Shown: one piece after another, positions 1 through 7,304 of the stretch | Layout of the letters: every line of letters begins with the position of its first letter | How positions within the stretch are numbered: position 1 is the stretch's first letter | NCBI RefSeq assembly: GCF_003074055.1 | Contig: NZ_CP029043.1 | Coordinates: 5,944,501 to 6,008,500 of the forward strand | DNA: 64,000 bases | Direction: 5' to 3' | From: Streptomyces nigra | GTDB lineage: Bacteria > Actinomycetota > Actinomycetes > Streptomycetales > Streptomycetaceae | Program-made: the position numbers and the translations under genes | Notes under the pieces: model-generated | Seen by the model: the letters and a program-made list of their open reading frames with translations, nothing else | The model's database searches: none | What the model was told of the DNA's origin: nothing

Positions 1-712
1 GGCGGGCCGCCTCGTACCGGGCCAGCAGGAGCCGCGCCACCTCGGGCGCGGCGCCGAGCACGTCCGCGAGGACGTCCGCCCCGGCCGCGCCCCGCGCGAT
101 CCGGTCCGGAAGCCGGCCCGGCGCCAGCACGTACGGCGCCACGGCCACCCTGGCGCAGCCGAGGTCCCGCAGCTCACGGACGGCGTCCTCGGTGCGGGGA
201 AGGGCAGCGGAGGCGAACGCAGGCCGCACGGCGCACCAACCGGTGTGCCGCCACTCCCGCGCGATTTCTGCGATCACTGCGATCGCCTCCGGGTCGGTGG
301 ACCCCGCCGAGGCCAGCACGACCCCGGTCGAGGACTTGTCGGCGGGCGTCAGGCCCGCCTCGTACAGGCGCCGCTCCAGGGCCGCGATCAGCAGCGGCGA
401 CGGGCCGAGCACGTCCGCCTGCCGGATCCGCAGCCTGGCCGGCGCCTCCCGCAGCACCGCCGGGATGTCGGCCTTCGCATGGAAGGCGCGGGTCAGCAGC
501 AGCGGCAGCGCCACGACGTCCCGGACGCCCTCGGCGGCCAGCGACTCCAGGACGCCCTGCACGGACGGGACGTTGAAGTCCAGGAAGCCGGTCTCCACCC
601 GCAGCCCCGGGCGTATCGCGCGCACCTGCCGGACGAGGGCGTGCACGGTCGCGGCATGCCGTGGGTCACGGCTGCCGTGGGCGATGACGAGGAGGACCGG
701 CTGGGTGTTCAC
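1..712 (-). CDS. Sirohydrochlorin chelatase (CbiX/SirB family), C-terminus cut by window edge
   Basis: Inserts Fe2+ (or Co2+ in other members) into sirohydrochlorin; the iron product, siroheme, is the cofactor of the sulfite reductase at 7301-9001. The protein opens with the family motif VIAHGSRDP, which carries the metal-binding histidine, and its second half shows the duplicated-domain signature VAPYVLAPGR. I start it at the GTG at 710-712, which has AAGGAG about 10 nt upstream inside the end of the permease gene; only 6 nt separate it from that stop codon, so it is the last visible gene of the sulfur operon. About 237 residues are present. Iron specificity is inferred from context. Confidence 0.85.
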   Translation of the reverse strand, partial: MNTQPVLLVIAHGSRDPRHAATVHALVRQVRAIRPGLRVETGFLDFNVPSVQGVLESLAAEGVRDVVALPLLLTRAFHAKADIPAVLREAPARLRIRQADVLGPSPLLIAALERRLYEAGLTPADKSSTGVVLASAGSTDPEAIAVIAEIAREWRHTGWCAVRPAFASAALPRTEDAVRELRDLGCARVAVAPYVLAPGRLPDRIARGAAGADVLADVLGAAPEVARLLLARYEAAR

Positions 713-718
713 GGGAGT

Positions 719-1612
719 TCAGCTCCTTGCCAGCAGACCGCGGCCGCGCAGCACCCGGCGCTCCAGCGGGCTGAAGATCAGCAGGTCGATGGCGATGCCG
801 ACGACCAGGATGAGCAGGATGGCGAAGAAGACCATGGGCATGGAGCTGGTGTTGCGGCCGTTCTCGAGGAGCTGGCCGAGGCCCACGCCCAGGTCGGGGG
901 AGGAGGCGATGATCTCGGCGGCCATCAGCGAGCGCCAGGAGAACGCCCAGCCCTGCTTCAGTCCGGCGAGATAGCCGGGCAGCGCGGCGGGCATCACGAC
1001 GTGCCAGGTGCCCTTCAGGCCCGTCGCGCCCAGGGTTCGGCCGGCCCGAAGGAACAGCGGCGGCACCTGGTCGACCCCCGACACGAGTCCGTTGGCGATC
1101 GACGGCACCGCGCCCAGCAGGATCACCGCGAACATCATCCGGTCGTTCAGGCCCAGCCAGATCACGGCCGGCGGCACCCAGGCCACCGACGGCAGGGACT
1201 GCAGCCCGGACAGGATCGGCCCGATCGCGGCCCGTACGAACCGCACCCGGGCGACGATCAGCCCGAGCGGGGTGCCGATCGCGAGCGCCAGCAGGAAGCC
1301 GAGCAGACCGCGCGAGACCGACGTCCAGATGTACTGGTGGAGGGTGCCCTCCAGCCACGCCTCGCGCAGCTCGTCCCAGACCGCGGACGGCGGCGGCAGC
1401 TTGGTCGGGTCGTCGGCGATCCCGGACGACACCAGGAACTGCCAGAGCGCGAGCACCAGCAGGACGGCGACGACCGGCGGCAGGACCTTCTGGGTGAGGG
1501 TCTTCCGGAACGGCGTACGGCCGCTGTCCACCGTCTCCAGGGCGTCCAGGCCCGCCTCGAGTCCGGCGAGATCGGCGCCGTCCTTGGCGGCGGTCGTCTC
1601 AGTGCTGGCCAT
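719..1612 (-). CDS. ABC transporter permease, sulfonate/sulfate type (SsuC/TauC-like)
   Basis: Membrane permease of about 297 residues of a sulfur-source importer. After a charged N-terminus it has a first transmembrane segment (VAVLLVLALWQFLV), further hydrophobic segments and an EAA-like cytoplasmic loop (GATGLKGTWHVVMPAALPG) that docks onto the ATPase. I prefer the ATG at 1610-1612 (MASTET) because GGGGAG lies about 9 nt upstream; an in-frame start at 1630 lacks this support. It overlaps the ATPase gene by 14 bp. The substrate is inferred from the cys genes around it; aliphatic sulfonates, taurine or sulfate are all possible. Confidence 0.88.
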   Translation of the reverse strand: MASTETTAAKDGADLAGLEAGLDALETVDSGRTPFRKTLTQKVLPPVVAVLLVLALWQFLVSSGIADDPTKLPPPSAVWDELREAWLEGTLHQYIWTSVSRGLLGFLLALAIGTPLGLIVARVRFVRAAIGPILSGLQSLPSVAWVPPAVIWLGLNDRMMFAVILLGAVPSIANGLVSGVDQVPPLFLRAGRTLGATGLKGTWHVVMPAALPGYLAGLKQGWAFSWRSLMAAEIIASSPDLGVGLGQLLENGRNTSSMPMVFFAILLILVVGIAIDLLIFSPLERRVLRGRGLLARS

Positions 1613-2387
1613 GGCGGCGGATCTCCCCACGCAGTTCTTCGGTGATCTCCCGGGACAGTTCGGCGACCTCGGCGTCCTCGATCCGGCGGGGCTGCGGGAT
1701 GCCCACGGTCCACTCCCGGGCGACGCGGCCGGGCCGCGACGACAGCAGGACGACCCGCTGGGCGAGCCGGACGGCCTCGCGGACGTTGTGCGTCACGAAC
1801 AGGACGGACACGCCGGTCTCCCGCCAGATGCGGGTGAGTTCGTCGTGCAGGACGTCCCGGGTGATGGCGTCCAGCGCGGCGAACGGCTCGTCCATGAGGA
1901 GCAGCCGGCTGTCCTGGGCGAGGGCACGGGCCATGGCGACGCGCTGGCGCATACCGCCCGACAGTTCGTGCACCCGCTTGCCGTACGCGCCCTTCAGCCG
2001 GACCAGTTCGAGCAGCTCCTCGGCGCGCTCGCGCCGCTCGGCCTTCGCCACGCCCCGCAGCTTGAGGGCGAGTTCGATGTTCCTGCCCGCCGTCAGCCAG
2101 GGGAACAGGGCGTGTTCCTGGAACATCAGGGCGGGGCGGCCGTCGGTGCTGATGGTGCCCGCGCTGGGCCGGTCGAGGCCGGCGACCAGGTTGAGCAGGG
2201 TGGACTTGCCGCAGCCGGAGGCTCCGAGAAGGGTGACGAACTCGCCGGGGGCGACGTCGAGGGTGATGTCGTCGAGGACGAGCTGCTGCCCGGCCGGGCC
2301 GGCGAAGGACTTCGAGACATGCGCGATCCGCGCGGCGTGCTCGACGGACGCGTCCGTGCCGGCGGCCGTGGCGAGGGCGGTGGCCAT
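1599..2387 (-). CDS. ABC transporter ATP-binding protein, sulfonate/sulfate type (SsuB-like)
   Basis: Cytoplasmic ATPase of the importer, about 262 residues. Walker A is GASGCGKST at about residues 55-63, the ABC signature is LSGGMRQR, and Walker B is RLLLMDEPFAALD, followed by the H-loop VLFVTHNV. The start is the ATG at 2385-2387, 7 nt after a strong AGGAGGT; a GTG nine bases further upstream overlaps that ribosome site and is unlikely. It follows the binding-protein gene after 84 bp that hold a 17-bp tandem repeat, and overlaps the permease gene by 14 bp. Confidence 0.9.
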   Translation of the reverse strand: MATALATAAGTDASVEHAARIAHVSKSFAGPAGQQLVLDDITLDVAPGEFVTLLGASGCGKSTLLNLVAGLDRPSAGTISTDGRPALMFQEHALFPWLTAGRNIELALKLRGVAKAERRERAEELLELVRLKGAYGKRVHELSGGMRQRVAMARALAQDSRLLLMDEPFAALDAITRDVLHDELTRIWRETGVSVLFVTHNVREAVRLAQRVVLLSSRPGRVAREWTVGIPQPRRIEDAEVAELSREITEELRGEIRRHGQH

Positions 2388-2413
2388 GGTCGTCACCTCC
2401 TGGGAACTCGATG

Positions 2414-2481
2414 GATGGGCTGACTCGGCGGATGGGGCTGTTCGGCAGATGGGCTTGCTCGGCGGACGGGGTTACCCGGCG
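2414..2481. repeat. Four tandem 17-bp degenerate repeats between binding-protein and ATPase genes
   Basis: On the plus strand four consecutive 17-bp units run from 2414: GATGGGCTGACTCGGCG, GATGGGGCTGTTCGGCA, GATGGGCTTGCTCGGCG and GACGGGGTTACCCGGCG. The first three are close copies; the fourth is more diverged and contains the stop codon of the binding-protein gene (2472-2474, complement TAA). The array fills most of the only sizeable gap inside the sulfur operon. A role in mRNA stability or in setting the ratio of binding protein to ATPase is conceivable but not shown. Confidence 0.8.
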
Positions 2482-3584
2482 CCCAGACCGGCGTCGTCGA
2501 CCGCGGCTGCGCCCTCGGCCTTGAGGACCTTGTTCAGCGGGCCCAGGTCGTAGATGCCGGTCAGGTCGGGGCGCTGGAGCAGGCCCGCCCGGACCGCGTG
2601 ACCGGCCTGGGTGCGCAGCGTGGACGCCAGCGGGTCGTCGGTGACCGCGAGGGACTTCCACGCCGGGTCGAGGACGTTCGCGGGCAGCGGCTTGCCGGTG
2701 TCGGCCTCCAGCTGCGCGTTCGCCGCGGCCTTCGCCCGGTCCTGGTGGGCGGTGATCCACCGGTTCGTCTTCACGGAGGCGCGCAGGACGGCCTCCACGG
2801 CCTTCGGGTGCTCCTTCAGGAAGCGCTGCGACACGACGACGTTCGTGATCACGAACTTCTCGCCGGGCCACAGGTCCGACTCGTCCAGCAGCACCTTGCC
2901 GCCCTCGGCGACCAGCTTCGAGGCGGTCGGCTCGGGCACCCACGCGCCGTCGATCGACCCGGACCTGTAGGCGTCCGGGGTGATCTTGTTGTCGGTGCGG
3001 ACGACGGACACATCGCCCTTGCCGCTCTCCGCGTCGACCTTCCAGCCCTGCTCGGAGGCCCAGTTGAGGAATGCCACGTCCTGGGTGTTGCCGAGCTGCG
3101 GAGTCGCGATCCGCCTGCCCTTGACGTCCTTCAACGACTTGACCTTCTTCGGGTCCACGACGAGCTTCACACCGCCCGAGGCCGACCCGGAGACGATCCG
3201 CAGATTCTTCCCCTGCGCCTTGATGTAGCCGTTGACCGCGGGGGAGGGGCCGATCCAGCCGATGTCGACGGAACCGGAGTTCAGCGCCTCGATCTCCGAC
3301 GGACCGGCGTTGAACGTGGCGTACTCCGCCCGTGTGCCGCCCAGCTCCTGCTGGAACAGGCGCTCGTGCCGGCCGACCAGGGCCGTCGCGTGGGTCAGGT
3401 TCCCGAAGTAGCCGATCCGCACCGAGTCCAGGCCGTCCACCTTGGGCGCGCCCGCGACGGCCTGCTCGGTGGACTCCTTGGCCTGCGAGCCGTAGCCGCA
3501 CGCCCCGAGGGCGAGCAGCGGCAGCGCGGCCAGGACGGCGAGCGTCCGGCGCGGGGCGCGGCGGGCGGACACGGAACGTGTCAC
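2472..3584 (-). CDS. ABC transporter substrate-binding lipoprotein, sulfonate type (SsuA-like)
   Basis: Extracytoplasmic lipoprotein of 370 residues that captures the sulfur compound for the importer downstream. It has an arginine-rich N-terminus, a hydrophobic stretch and a lipobox LALGAC with the lipidated Cys at about residue 29. The mature part (RIGYFGNLTHATALV, then IDGAWVPEPTASKLV) matches the NMT1/SsuA periplasmic fold for sulfonates, nitrate and thiamine precursors. The start is the GTG at 3582-3584, only one base after the cysN stop codon, so translation is probably coupled. Substrate is inferred from context. Confidence 0.88.
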   Translation of the reverse strand: MTRSVSARRAPRRTLAVLAALPLLALGACGYGSQAKESTEQAVAGAPKVDGLDSVRIGYFGNLTHATALVGRHERLFQQELGGTRAEYATFNAGPSEIEALNSGSVDIGWIGPSPAVNGYIKAQGKNLRIVSGSASGGVKLVVDPKKVKSLKDVKGRRIATPQLGNTQDVAFLNWASEQGWKVDAESGKGDVSVVRTDNKITPDAYRSGSIDGAWVPEPTASKLVAEGGKVLLDESDLWPGEKFVITNVVVSQRFLKEHPKAVEAVLRASVKTNRWITAHQDRAKAAANAQLEADTGKPLPANVLDPAWKSLAVTDDPLASTLRTQAGHAVRAGLLQRPDLTGIYDLGPLNKVLKAEGAAAVDDAGLGAG

Positions 3585-3585
3585 G

Positions 3586-4920
3586 TCAGAAATCCCACCC
3601 GTCGTCCTCGGGCTCCTCCTTGACCGGCTCCGGGGCCGCGAAGGACTCGCCGACCATGCCCGCGGTCAGCGTGGTGCCGTCGCTCGGGTCGATCAGGATG
3701 AACGAGCCCGTGCGGCGGGAGTCGGCGTAGGAGTCGACCGGCAGCGGCTCGGCGGTGCGCACCTTGACGCGGCCGATGTCGTTGGCGACGAGCTGCCCGG
3801 GGTGCGGGTGCAGGGACAGGTCGGAGAGCGTGAGCCGGGACGGGATGTCCTTCACGATCGCCTTGACCGTCCGGGTGCCGTGCTTGAGCAGCACCCGGTG
3901 GCCGACGGTCAGCGGGGCGTCGGCGACATGGCAGACGGTGGCCTCGATGTCCTGCGTGGTCGGGGGCGCGTCCTTGGTCGGCACGATCAGGTCGCCGCGC
4001 GAGACGTCGATGTCGTCCTGAAGGAGGACGGTCACCGACTGGGTGGTCCAGGCGACGTCGACGGGCTCGCCCAGCAGGTCGATCCCGGAGATCGTGGACG
4101 TACGGCCCGACGGCAGCACGGTCACGGACTCGCCGACCCGGAACGAACCGGCGGCGATCTGGCCCGCGTAGCCCCGGTAGTCGGGGTGCTCCGCGCTCTG
4201 CGGCCGGATCACGTACTGCACGGGCAGCCGCGCGTGACAGTGGCTCAGGTCGTGGCTGACCGGGACCGTCTCCAGGTGCTCCAGGAAGGTCGGGCCGCCG
4301 TACCAGTCCATGTGCGCGGACGGGTCCACCACGTTGTCGCCGGCCAGCGCCGAGATCGGGATGGCGGTGATCTCCGGGACGCCCAGCTCCAGCGCGTACG
4401 CCGTGAACTCCTCGGCGATCGCTGCGAACACGGACTCCTGGTAGTCGACCAGGTCCATCTTGTTCACGGCGAGCACCACGTGCGGGACGCGCAGCAGGGC
4501 GGCGATGGCCGCGTGCCGGCGGGTCTGCTCGACCACGCCGTTGCGGGCGTCGACGAGGATCACGGTCAGCTCGGCGGTGGACGCGCCGGTCACCATGTTG
4601 CGGGTGTACTGCACATGGCCCGGGGTGTCGGCCAGGATGAACCGGCGCCGGGGCGTGGCGAAGTAACGGTACGCCACGTCGATCGTGATGCCCTGCTCCC
4701 GCTCGGCCCGCAGGCCGTCGGTGAGCAGCGCGAGGTCGGGCGCGTCCTGGCCACGGCTCAGAGAGGCGCGCTCCACGGCCTCCAGCTGGTCGGCGAGCAC
4801 CGACTTGGAGTCGTGCAGCAGCCGCCCGACCAGGGTGGACTTGCCGTCGTCGACGGAGCCCGCGGTGGCGAACCGCAGCAGGGTGGTGGCCGAGAGTTCC
4901 TCGGTCGTCGTGGTGCTCAT
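3586..4920 (-). CDS. cysN: Sulfate adenylyltransferase subunit 1 (GTPase)
   Basis: GTPase subunit of ATP sulfurylase (444 residues). With CysD it makes adenosine 5'-phosphosulfate (APS) from sulfate and ATP, driven by GTP hydrolysis. It is an EF-Tu-like GTPase: P-loop GSVDDGKST at residues 21-29, G3 motif DTPGH and G4 motif NKMD, followed by beta-barrel domains. Length is normal and no CysC domain is fused to it, which fits the separate cysC gene. The cysD stop lies 2 nt upstream of its start codon, so the two subunits are co-translated. Confidence 0.97.
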   Translation of the reverse strand: MSTTTTEELSATTLLRFATAGSVDDGKSTLVGRLLHDSKSVLADQLEAVERASLSRGQDAPDLALLTDGLRAEREQGITIDVAYRYFATPRRRFILADTPGHVQYTRNMVTGASTAELTVILVDARNGVVEQTRRHAAIAALLRVPHVVLAVNKMDLVDYQESVFAAIAEEFTAYALELGVPEITAIPISALAGDNVVDPSAHMDWYGGPTFLEHLETVPVSHDLSHCHARLPVQYVIRPQSAEHPDYRGYAGQIAAGSFRVGESVTVLPSGRTSTISGIDLLGEPVDVAWTTQSVTVLLQDDIDVSRGDLIVPTKDAPPTTQDIEATVCHVADAPLTVGHRVLLKHGTRTVKAIVKDIPSRLTLSDLSLHPHPGQLVANDIGRVKVRTAEPLPVDSYADSRRTGSFILIDPSDGTTLTAGMVGESFAAPEPVKEEPEDDGWDF

Positions 4921-4922
4921 GC

Positions 4923-5861
4923 TTAGAAGTACCCCTCGCGCTTACGGTCTTCCATCGCGGCCTCGGAGAGCTTGTCGTCGGCGCGGGTGGCGCCCCGCTC
5001 GGTGAGCCGGGACGCGGCGATCTCGGTGATGACCTGCTCCAGGCTGACCGCGTCGGAGTCGACGGCACCGGTGCAGGACATGTCGCCGACGGTGCGGTAG
5101 CGCACGAGCCGCTTCTCGACGGTCTCGCCGTCCTTCGGGCCGCCCCACTCGCCGGCCGTCAGCCACATCCCGGAGCGCTTGAACACCTCGCGCTCGTGGG
5201 CGAAGTAGATCTGCGGCAGCTCGATGCCCTCGCGGGCGATGTACTGCCAGACGTCCAGCTCGGTCCAGTTGGACAGCGGGAAGACGCGGACGTGCTCGCC
5301 GGGCGCGTGGCGGCCGTTGTACAGGTTCCACAGCTCGGGGCGCTGGCGGCGCGGGTCCCACTGGGAGAACTCGTCGCGGAGGCTGAACACCCGCTCCTTG
5401 GCGCGGGCCTTCTCCTCGTCGCGGCGCCCGCCGCCGAACACCGCGTCGAACCGCTCCGCCTGGATCTTCTCCGTCAGCGGCAGCGTCTGCAGCGGGTTGC
5501 GGGTGCCGTCCGGGCGCTCCTTGAGCACCCCCCGGTCGATGTAGTCCTGCACCGAGGCGACATGCAGCCGCAGCTGGTGCTTCTCCACCGTGCGGTCCCG
5601 GTACTCGATGACCTCGGGGAAGTTGTGGCCCGTGTCGACGTGCAGCAGGGAGAACGGCACCGGCGCCGGCGCGAACGCCTTCAGCGCCAGGTGCAGCATG
5701 ACGATGGAGTCCTTGCCGCCGGAGAACAGGATCACCGGCCGCTCGAACTCACCCGCGACCTCACGGAAGATGTGGACGGCCTCCGACTCCAGGGCGTCCA
5801 GGTGCGACAGGGCGTACGGGCTGTCCGTACCCTCCTGCGGCGTGGCGACGGTCGTCGTCAT
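4923..5861 (-). CDS. cysD: Sulfate adenylyltransferase subunit 2
   Basis: Catalytic adenylyltransferase subunit of ATP sulfurylase, 312 residues. The PP-loop of N-type ATP pyrophosphatases is visible as FSGGKDS at about residues 46-52, and the family tail KLSEAAMEDRKREGYF is intact. The ATG at 5859-5861 overlaps the cysC stop codon as ATGA. It acts as a heterodimer with CysN, encoded immediately downstream. Confidence 0.97.
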   Translation of the reverse strand: MTTTVATPQEGTDSPYALSHLDALESEAVHIFREVAGEFERPVILFSGGKDSIVMLHLALKAFAPAPVPFSLLHVDTGHNFPEVIEYRDRTVEKHQLRLHVASVQDYIDRGVLKERPDGTRNPLQTLPLTEKIQAERFDAVFGGGRRDEEKARAKERVFSLRDEFSQWDPRRQRPELWNLYNGRHAPGEHVRVFPLSNWTELDVWQYIAREGIELPQIYFAHEREVFKRSGMWLTAGEWGGPKDGETVEKRLVRYRTVGDMSCTGAVDSDAVSLEQVITEIAASRLTERGATRADDKLSEAAMEDRKREGYF

Positions 5862-6394
5862 GCCAGTCCCCTTTCGGTGAGCAGGGCGTACACGGACGCC
5901 GCGGACTCCTGCACGGTCTGGTGCTGCGACTCGATCCGCAGATCCGGCGACTCGGGCTCCTCGTACGGGTCGTCGACCCCGGTGAGCCCGGTCAGCTCGC
6001 CGGCGGCCTGCTTGGCGTACAGCCCCTTCACATCGCGGACGGAGCACACGTCGACCGGCGTGGCCACGTGCACCTCCAGGTACGGCGCCCCGCTCTCCTG
6101 GTGGCGCTTGCGGACCGCCTCACGGCTGTCGGCGTAGGGCGCGATCACCGGGACGAGCGTCTTGACGCCGTTGCGGGCGAGCAGTTCGGCGACGAACCCG
6201 ATGCGCTGCACGTTGGTGTGCCGGTCCTCGCGGCTGAAGCCGAGGCCCGCCGAGATGAACTCGCGGATCTCGTCGCCGTCGAGGACCTCGACCCGGTGGC
6301 CCTCGGCCCGCAGCCGGCCGGCCAGTTCATGGGCGATGGTGGTCTTGCCGGCGCTCGGCAGACCCGTGAGCCAGACGGTGGCTCCGGTCGTCAC
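5858..6394 (-). CDS. cysC: Adenylylsulfate (APS) kinase
   Basis: Phosphorylates APS to PAPS. The P-loop GLPSAGKT is at residues 11-18, followed by the conserved DGDEIR and the SAGLGFSREDR segment of the family. I start it at the GTG at 6392-6394, preceded by AGGAG at good spacing, giving 178 residues, the usual length. A second candidate is the ATG at 6422-6424, ten codons upstream, which forms an ATGA overlap with the cysH stop; translation could begin at either. The 3' end overlaps cysD by 4 nt. Confidence 0.93.
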   Translation of the reverse strand: MTTGATVWLTGLPSAGKTTIAHELAGRLRAEGHRVEVLDGDEIREFISAGLGFSREDRHTNVQRIGFVAELLARNGVKTLVPVIAPYADSREAVRKRHQESGAPYLEVHVATPVDVCSVRDVKGLYAKQAAGELTGLTGVDDPYEEPESPDLRIESQHQTVQESAASVYALLTERGLA

Positions 6395-6420
6395 GTGGTT
6401 CTCCTGAGTCGTGGGGGTCG

Positions 6421-7128
6421 TCATCCGTGCAGTCCGCACTCGGTCTTGGCGCGGCCCGCCCAGCGGCCGGCGCGCGCGTCCTCGCCCGCGAGGACCCGGC
6501 GGGTGCACGGGGCGCAGCCGACGGAGGCGTAGCCGTCCATGAGCAGCGGGTTGGTCAGCACGCCGTGCTCGGCGACGTAGGCGTCCACGTCGTCCTGGGT
6601 CCAGCGGGCGATGGGGGAGACCTTGACCTTCCGCCGCTTCTCGTCCCAGCCGACGACCGGGGTGTTGGCCCGGGTCGGGGACTCGTCGCGGCGCAGGCCG
6701 GTCGCCCACGCCGCGTAGCCGGCGAGGCCGCGCTCCAGCGGCTCGACCTTGCGCAGCTTGCAGCACAGGTCGGGGTCGCGGTCGTGCAGCTTCGGGCCGT
6801 ACTCGGCGTCCTGCTCGGCGACCGTCTGCCGGGGGGTGAGGGTGATGACGTTGACGTCCATCACGGCCTCGACGGCGTCGCGGGTGCCGATGGTCTCCTC
6901 GAAGTGGTAGCCGGTGTCCAGGAACACCACGTCCACGCCGGGCATCGCACGGGAGGCGAGGTGGGCGACCACCGCGTCCTCCATCGAGGAGGTCACGCAG
7001 AACCGCTCACCGAACGTGTCGGCCGCCCACTGGAGGATCTCCAGCGCGGAGGCGTCCTCCAGGTCGCGGCCCGCCTGCTCGGCGAGCGCCCGCAGTTCGT
7101 CCGTCGTGCGCTCGTGAGTCGCCGTCAT
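6421..7128 (-). CDS. cysH: Assimilatory APS/PAPS reductase
   Basis: Reduces adenylylsulfate to sulfite, 235 residues. It carries the four-cysteine set typical of [4Fe-4S] APS reductases: CC in DLCCKLRKVEP and CxxC in GCAPC. The catalytic C-terminal motif is ECGLH. These iron-sulfur cysteines point to APS rather than PAPS as substrate, by family knowledge. The start is the ATG at 7126-7128 with GGGAGA upstream, overlapping the stop of the small zinc-ribbon gene as ATGA. The 3' end abuts cysC. Confidence 0.94.
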   Translation of the reverse strand: MTATHERTTDELRALAEQAGRDLEDASALEILQWAADTFGERFCVTSSMEDAVVAHLASRAMPGVDVVFLDTGYHFEETIGTRDAVEAVMDVNVITLTPRQTVAEQDAEYGPKLHDRDPDLCCKLRKVEPLERGLAGYAAWATGLRRDESPTRANTPVVGWDEKRRKVKVSPIARWTQDDVDAYVAEHGVLTNPLLMDGYASVGCAPCTRRVLAGEDARAGRWAGRAKTECGLHG

Positions 7129-7304
7129 ATCTCGTCTCCCCCGGTGTCGTCGTGCCGAAGGCCCCGGGCGAGCAGTCCGAGGAACTTCAGCCGGAAGGCG
7201 CGGTTGCACGCGGCGCACTCCCAGGCGCCGTGGCCCTCCTCGCTCGGGCGCAGGTCCTCGTCGCCGCAGTAGGGGCAGTAGAAGGGCGCGGCCCGCTCGC
7301 TCAT
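7125..7304 (-). CDS. Small zinc-ribbon protein of the sulfur operon (59 aa)
   Basis: A 59-residue ORF between sir and cysH, overlapping both neighbours as ATGA (start 7302-7304 on the sir stop, stop 7125-7127 on the cysH start). This double coupling is strong evidence that it is translated. It has two CxxC pairs, C10/C13 (FYCPYC) and C30/C33 (ECAAC), spaced as in a zinc ribbon or rubredoxin-like knuckle, and a basic C-terminal part (RAFRLKFLGLLARGL). Function is unknown to me; a metal-binding assembly or electron-transfer partner of Sir or CysH is a guess based on position. Confidence 0.85.
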   Translation of the reverse strand: MSERAAPFYCPYCGDEDLRPSEEGHGAWECAACNRAFRLKFLGLLARGLRHDDTGGDEI

